DNA from: an uncultured Desulfurellaceae bacterium
Lineage (GTDB): Bacteria; Campylobacterota_A; Desulfurellia; Desulfurellales; Hippeaceae
Direction: 5' to 3'
Length of the DNA stretch: 9,424 nucleotides
Assembly (NCBI GenBank): GCA_913056505.1
Contig: CAJXLZ010000027.1
Span: 1-9,424 of the forward strand
How positions within the stretch are numbered: position 1 is the stretch's first letter; each line of letters opens with the position of its first letter. The notes beneath the pieces are model-generated. The model ran no database searches. It saw only the letters and a program-made list of their open reading frames with translations, and was not told the origin of the DNA. Shown one piece after another: positions 5,173 to 9,424 of this stretch. The position numbers and the translations under genes are program-made.

Positions 5173-7433
5173 TTGAACTCAGCAATTGTTGCACCATCTC
5201 CGCCTTCCTGCGGTAGTGCAGGATGAAAATCTTTGACAAATGGATGCGATTTTAGGTTTTCTATTACCATTTGGCGTAAAATTCCACTGCCTATACCGTG
5301 CACAATCCTAACCTGTTTAAAAGAACCGCTGGATGCGTGATCCAAAAACCGTATAAGTTCGATTTCGGCTTCATCACGCCGCTTACCTATTATATTCAGC
5401 TCAAACATAGCTTCATTCTTTGTAGAGTGCATATCTACCTTATGCTTCTTTGCGGGTTTTTTGGTAACTTTGCTCACCATATTAGATGGAACTATCATGC
5501 TCTTGCCGTCGAACTCCACCTTTAATCTGTCATGCTTTAGATCAACAACTATGCCTATATTTGAACCGAATTCAACCCTATCTCCAACCTTAAATGTTTG
5601 CCCAGACGGTATTTTTTTATCGCTGAATATATCTTGAGCCCTCTTTTTCACCTCGTTGAGTTTTCTGTGCGCTTCGGATATTTTCTGCTGTTTGATAAGT
5701 TGAGAAAGCTGTGTTCGTATATCTTTTATCAAGCCTTCATACTGCTTTTTTCTCCTCTGCTCTTCAATATTCAACCTTTCTATTAGTTGCTTTTTAGCAT
5801 CTTTCTCTTCGTATATAAGTTTGTCATAATAGGATTTAGACATAGAAAATTCCCTTTTCTTTTTCTCCAGCTCATTCATTGCCTGCTCCATATCTCTTGT
5901 GAGTTTGTTAAAGGTTGAACTGTACTCCCTATAAAAATTCGAGGCAACATCTACTATTTCATCTGGCAAATTCAGCATTTTTACTATATCAGTTCCGTAG
6001 CTTTTGCCTATACGATCGTATATTAATTTGTATGTAGGACGCAAATTTTTCTCGTTAAATTCAAATGCGGCAGTAGGAAAACCTGAATTTTTAAGAATAT
6101 AGGCCAATTTTCTATAGTGTGTTGTAGCAACCAATATGCAGCGCGACCCGAAATAGTTAGCCACAGCATATGCAACAGCTTCGCCCTCTTCTGGACTTGT
6201 GCCTGATCCCACCTCATCCAACAAAACAACAGATTTTTCATCAACCTTTTCTGCGATGGATTTAATCTGCACCATTTTAGCAGAAAAACTACTTAGTGAT
6301 GCTTCAATATCCTGCTCATCGCCAATCGAGGCATAAACACCGCTTATTGGTCCTATTTTTACACTCTCCGCAACGGGAGGAATAGCAGAATAGACGCTCA
6401 TTATAAGCAAACCTACATTTTTCAAAAACACCGTTTTGCCGCCTGTATTCGGCCCTGTTATGATAAGTTTATTATCCGAGCTTAAATCAATGTCCGATCC
6501 TACTACACTACCATTTTTTATATGCACCAAAATAGGATGTTTAACATTCTTTGCCCATATAGATCTTTCATTCGTAAACTCCACACTACAGGGGCTGAAT
6601 GTTTTGTGATATCGGTATTTCGCAATATGCATATCCAAAAAACCCAGTTTTCCCTCGTTATATCTAAGCTTAGGGGTATATTTTCTAACCATATTCGTCA
6701 GTTCTGATAGTATTTTTCTTATCTCCTTTTCCTCTTCTATGATAAGTTTTTCAAGTCTACTATTTTTTGCATAAACACTGTCCGGTTCCACAAAAAAGTT
6801 GCCCGTTTTGGACATCTCAACAATACGCCCACTTAAATATTCTTTAAAATTCGCCTGCATAAGCAGTGTATAGCGTGAATGCTTTAAGAATACATTTGTG
6901 TCAACAAGCACATTGCGCACGCCAGAATGCATAATATTCTTTAAAATGTGCGTAATATCATTCTTTAACTCCCTCATACGTATCCTTATATCAAAGAGCC
7001 TCTTTGATGCTGTATCTTTAACGAAACCGTGATCATCTATGCAGTGCGTTATCTTCTTATAAAGCTCATCTAAAATATCAAAACCGATATACAATTCATA
7101 TATATAATTTTCGTCATGCTCCAAAAATTCCTTTTCAATATTATTTAACATTAAAAGAAAATTCCCTATTTTTTTGAGTTCCTCGGGTGTCAACATAACG
7201 GTGTGTGAAGCTTCTATAATAGGAGAGATAAATATATCATCCAATTGAGGAGCGCCCCATTTATAGAAAAAATCTAAAAAGTGATTAAAAATTAGAAAAT
7301 CATTTTTTGCTTTATCTACATCAAATACAGGATGCAGATCGCCAAGCATTTTGCTGCCGTATGTTGTCTGCATAAATTCGCCTATTATCTTTTTAAGCTT
7401 ATCGTATTCCAAGATCGTTTCATAAGACTTCAT
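5169..7433 (-). CDS. mutS2: Endonuclease MutS2 (MutS-family ATPase with Smr domain)
   Basis: A 754-residue MutS2: a MutS-type core and clamp ATPase that suppresses homologous recombination and, in some species, splits collided ribosomes. It lacks the mismatch-recognition domain. Residues 1-300 are the core/lever helices. Walker A GPNTGGKT lies at 327-334, Walker B LLDEVGSGTSPEEG at 404-417 and the switch ATTHY at 436-440. A charged coiled coil spans about 505-600, a KOW-like segment 615-650 and the C-terminal Smr domain about 677-754, with HGIGSG (712-717) and EGGDGAT. The first Smr motif reads LNIIG instead of the usual LDLRG. The ATG at 7433 gives the family-like start MKSYETILEYDKL. An in-frame TTG at 7463 would add 10 residues; neither has a clear ribosome binding site. 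It is the first gene of the operon. Confidence 0.94.
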   Translation of the reverse strand: MKSYETILEYDKLKKIIGEFMQTTYGSKMLGDLHPVFDVDKAKNDFLIFNHFLDFFYKWGAPQLDDIFISPIIEASHTVMLTPEELKKIGNFLLMLNNIEKEFLEHDENYIYELYIGFDILDELYKKITHCIDDHGFVKDTASKRLFDIRIRMRELKNDITHILKNIMHSGVRNVLVDTNVFLKHSRYTLLMQANFKEYLSGRIVEMSKTGNFFVEPDSVYAKNSRLEKLIIEEEKEIRKILSELTNMVRKYTPKLRYNEGKLGFLDMHIAKYRYHKTFSPCSVEFTNERSIWAKNVKHPILVHIKNGSVVGSDIDLSSDNKLIITGPNTGGKTVFLKNVGLLIMSVYSAIPPVAESVKIGPISGVYASIGDEQDIEASLSSFSAKMVQIKSIAEKVDEKSVVLLDEVGSGTSPEEGEAVAYAVANYFGSRCILVATTHYRKLAYILKNSGFPTAAFEFNEKNLRPTYKLIYDRIGKSYGTDIVKMLNLPDEIVDVASNFYREYSSTFNKLTRDMEQAMNELEKKKREFSMSKSYYDKLIYEEKDAKKQLIERLNIEEQRRKKQYEGLIKDIRTQLSQLIKQQKISEAHRKLNEVKKRAQDIFSDKKIPSGQTFKVGDRVEFGSNIGIVVDLKHDRLKVEFDGKSMIVPSNMVSKVTKKPAKKHKVDMHSTKNEAMFELNIIGKRRDEAEIELIRFLDHASSGSFKQVRIVHGIGSGILRQMVIENLKSHPFVKDFHPALPQEGGDGATIAEFK

Positions 7434-7442
7434 AAGAATATA

Positions 7443-7471
7443 ACTATATATATTTTTTTCCAACTTAACAA
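7443..7471 (-). promoter_or_regulatory. Weak candidate promoter for the mutS2 operon
   Basis: On the minus strand TTGTTA (7466-7471), a 17-nt spacer and TATAGT (7443-7448). Transcription would begin only a few nt before the ATG at 7433, giving an almost leaderless message. This would fit the absence of a ribosome binding site there. The region is very AT-rich, so a chance match is possible. Confidence 0.3.
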
Positions 7472-7491
7472 GCAGCGAATTGTATCTATAT

Positions 7492-7519
7492 TTGACAATA
7501 ACTGCCGTGTTATTATAAT
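7492..7519 (+). promoter_or_regulatory. Consensus sigma-70 promoter for the epimerase gene
   Basis: TTGACA (7492-7497) and TATAAT (7514-7519), both perfect, with a 16-nt spacer. The expected start near 7526 gives a short leader with AGGAAGG (7542-7548) before the ATG at 7554. This suggests strong constitutive expression, divergent from mutS2. Confidence 0.75.
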
Positions 7520-7553
7520 TAGGAGTGCTGTTAAATTATTCAGGAAGGTGTTT

Positions 7554-8621
7554 ATGAAAATTTTAGTTACTGGTGCAGCTGGTTTTATAGGTTATCATCT
7601 ATCAAAAAGATTGGCTGAACGCGGCGATGAGGTTGTAGGGTGCGACAATATAAATGACTATTATGATGTCAATTTGAAATATGGGCGACTTGAGCAGATG
7701 GGCATCGATACAGAAGCGGTTAAAAGCGAAATTTCCCCGAATTTAAAATATTATAATTCAAATCTATTCCCAAACTACAAATTCACAAAACTTGATATTA
7801 CCGATAAAGATAACCTTAATAAACTTTTTCATAATGAACATTTCGATAAGGTCTGCAACTTAGCTGCCCAAGCGGGCGTTAGATATAGTTTGATTAATCC
7901 TTATGCTTACATAAACAGCAACATAGTGGGTTTCGCAAATATATTGGAATTAAGCAGACAGTTCAATATAAAACACCTTGTTTATGCAAGTTCGTCCAGT
8001 GTTTACGGCCTCAATGAAACAATGCCATTTTCAGTTCAAGACAACGTTGACCACCCGATCAGTCTGTATGCGGCGAGTAAAAAATCCAATGAACTGATGG
8101 CACATTCCTATAGCTATCTATATAATTTGCCTACAACGGGCTTAAGATTTTTTACCGTATACGGCCCATGGGGCAGACCTGATATGGCTCTGTTTATATT
8201 TGTTAAAAATATCTTGAATAACAAGCCTATAGATATCTACAATAACGGTAATATGAAAAGAGACTTTACATACATTGACGATATAGTAGAGGGCATCGTA
8301 AAAGTTGTAGATCACCCTCCAAAACCCAACAAAGATTGGAATGGACACACCCCGGATCCCTCATCCAGTGTGGCGCCGTATAAGATATATAATATCGGAA
8401 ACAGCAAACCTGTGAAGCTGATGGATTTTGTAGAGGCCATAGAAAAAACCCTGGGCAAAAAAGCAAAAAAGCACTTTATGCCTATGCAGGCCGGCGATGT
8501 GCCAAACACGTGGGCCGATGTAAGCAATCTATCTAAAGATTTTAACTATATACCAAACACACCCGTAAATACAGGCGTCAAAAAATTTGTTGAATGGTAT
8601 ATGAATTTTTTCAAATCTTAG
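7554..8621 (+). CDS. NAD-dependent epimerase, UDP-glucuronate 4-epimerase type
   Basis: A 355-residue extended short-chain dehydrogenase that most resembles UDP-glucuronate 4-epimerases (CapI/WbnB/GAE), which make UDP-galacturonate for capsule or lipopolysaccharide. The Rossmann motif GAAGFIG (7-13) binds NAD. CDNINDYYDVNLKYGRL (30-46) and LAAQAGVRYS (103-112) are typical of this subgroup. ASSSSVYG (145-152) and the catalytic pair Tyr172-x3-Lys176 (YAASK) follow, then FFTVYGPWGRPDMA and RDFTYIDDIVEG in the substrate half. A stretch at about 48-75 (GIDTEAVKSEI onwards) is the variable insert found in many bacterial members. The frame stays open upstream, but ATG 7554 has the ribosome binding site AGGAAGG, the consensus promoter and the family N-terminus MKILVTG. 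It stands alone, convergent to the transporter gene. Confidence 0.92.
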   Translation: MKILVTGAAGFIGYHLSKRLAERGDEVVGCDNINDYYDVNLKYGRLEQMGIDTEAVKSEISPNLKYYNSNLFPNYKFTKLDITDKDNLNKLFHNEHFDKVCNLAAQAGVRYSLINPYAYINSNIVGFANILELSRQFNIKHLVYASSSSVYGLNETMPFSVQDNVDHPISLYAASKKSNELMAHSYSYLYNLPTTGLRFFTVYGPWGRPDMALFIFVKNILNNKPIDIYNNGNMKRDFTYIDDIVEGIVKVVDHPPKPNKDWNGHTPDPSSSVAPYKIYNIGNSKPVKLMDFVEAIEKTLGKKAKKHFMPMQAGDVPNTWADVSNLSKDFNYIPNTPVNTGVKKFVEWYMNFFKS

Positions 8622-8679
8622 ATAAGCTTTCCAAAACTACATATAAAAGTATTGAATATAATATGAAGAAATTTTATAA

Positions 8680-8719
8680 ATAGAACAGTATGAAATTGGG
8701 CGAAAAACAAGCGTTCTAT
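8680..8719. repeat. Inverted repeat between the convergent genes
   Basis: ATAGAAC (8680-8686) and GTTCTAT (8713-8719) are perfect 7-bp arms with a 26-nt loop. The right arm overlaps the stop codon of the EamA gene. On the minus strand the hairpin is followed by an AT-rich run without a clean T tract, so it is at best a weak terminator. No better terminator is visible for either gene in 8622-8715. Confidence 0.25.
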
Positions 8720-9424
8720 GGGCCAACTTCCTGCCTACTTTTTAGAAAATTCTCTTTATAAGTTATCTTGTGAGTCTTCAACACCTGTAGCAAACCCGCA
8801 AATAGGATAAATATGCCGCCTATTATCTTAAAAATATCTACCGTTTCTGAAAAAAATATGACACCGAACAGCACCGCGTAAGCAACCTCTAAGTATGAAA
8901 ATACACCATATTCAACGCTCTTTAAATTTTTAATGGCGTTAAACATTAATGTTATACCCAGAAAACCATTAATAAAGCCTATCGCAAGAAGAACTTTTAT
9001 ATTTTCCAAAATGATATCCACTTTAAATAAACTAATACACATAGGCAGTAAAATTAAAAATCCTATGACAAATTGATAAAATCCCCTTATTAATAAATGC
9101 ACATCCTGTTTTATCATCCTGTTTGACACTATAAGCACACCGTAGGAGATACCAGCTAAAACACCACATACTATGCCGCTTAGTTCCTCTTTTCCTATAT
9201 TAAATTTAAATTTTAGCATAAACAGTATGCCTGCTAAAGCCATAAGTAGAGAGAGTATATCTATACCCCTTAAACTCTCGCCCAAAAATAAAAAAGCTAT
9301 CAATGATGCAAAGATAGGGCCTAAATACAGCAAAAACACCGCATTGGACATAGAGGTCTTCTGAATAGCTATTATATAGAACACTATATTTGCTGTTAGA
9401 GAAAAACCGCTTAAAAACAGCTCT
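8716..9424 (-). CDS. EamA/DMT-family transporter (partial, N-terminus beyond window)
   Basis: The last 235 residues of a drug/metabolite transporter with two EamA (DUF6) repeats; family members are usually 280-300 residues with ten helices. The frame is open to the right edge. The first visible residues (ELFLSGFSLTANIVFY) continue straight into AIQKTSMSNAVFLLYLGPIFASLIAF, the conserved end of the first repeat with the PIFA and FLGE motifs. The second repeat includes GVLAGISYGVLIVSNRMI, an internal YGVFSYLEVAYAVLFGVIFFSETVD (the PxxA/E-like end) and IIGGIFILFAGLL. Charged residues lie mainly in loops. A GTG at 9384 could mimic a start, but conserved sequence upstream shows that the gene is longer. 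The substrate is unknown; related proteins export amino acids or metabolites. It is convergent to the epimerase. Confidence 0.92.
   Translation of the reverse strand, partial: ELFLSGFSLTANIVFYIIAIQKTSMSNAVFLLYLGPIFASLIAFLFLGESLRGIDILSLLMALAGILFMLKFKFNIGKEELSGIVCGVLAGISYGVLIVSNRMIKQDVHLLIRGFYQFVIGFLILLPMCISLFKVDIILENIKVLLAIGFINGFLGITLMFNAIKNLKSVEYGVFSYLEVAYAVLFGVIFFSETVDIFKIIGGIFILFAGLLQVLKTHKITYKENFLKSRQEVGP

Noticed and set aside
7332..7553. Upstream extension of the epimerase reading frame into mutS2
   Set aside because: The extra residues are antisense to mutS2 and precede the promoter; the ATG at 7554 has the ribosome binding site and the family N-terminus.
9382..9384. GTG as the start of the EamA gene
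   Set aside because: Conserved transporter sequence continues in frame to the window edge, so the gene is cut, not short.
1..9424. CRISPR array, tRNA or rRNA genes
   Set aside because: No regularly spaced repeats, cloverleaf or ribosomal RNA segments were seen on reading both strands; not computed.

Overview
The window comes from an AT-rich bacterial chromosome. The housekeeping genes use ATA and TAT codons heavily and are packed with overlapping starts and stops. The gene set (NadA, MutS2, DnaG, DedA, a class II aldolase, a CapI-type epimerase, an EamA transporter) fits a low-GC Gram-negative anaerobe. A Desulfurella/Hippea-like or Deferribacteres-like lineage is a guess only; nothing here fixes the taxonomy.

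Left part (1-1014), minus strand: the N-terminal three quarters of quinolinate synthase (nadA), cut by the window edge. Its start codon abuts a perfect 8+5+8 palindrome whose centre holds the ribosome binding site. Upstream lies a 191-bp miniature element (766-956) bounded by near-perfect inverted repeats, apparently an internally deleted insertion sequence.

Accessory island (about 1015-2300), all transcribed leftwards: hicB-hicA module 2, an attC-like imperfect hairpin, a small zinc-ribbon membrane protein, then hicB-hicA module 1. A second attC-like sequence with GTTAGGC cores lies upstream of the first gene, and a consensus-like promoter overlapping the end of the neighbouring aldolase gene points into the island. 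Small promoterless genes, toxin-antitoxin pairs and attC-like structures together suggest a short integron-type cassette array without an integrase (or its remnant).

Core operon (2354-7433), minus strand: mutS2, dnaG, dedA and a class II aldolase/adducin-family gene, in that transcription order. Successive overlaps are 4, 8 and 17 bp, so the genes are almost certainly co-transcribed and translationally coupled. They cover DNA repair or ribosome rescue (MutS2), replication priming (DnaG), an inner-membrane VTT-family protein (DedA) and a sugar-phosphate-type aldolase.

Right part (7434-9424): a divergent intergenic region with a perfect TTGACA/TATAAT promoter for a UDP-glucuronate 4-epimerase-type gene on the plus strand. 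A convergent EamA-family transporter gene on the minus strand is cut by the right edge of the window.
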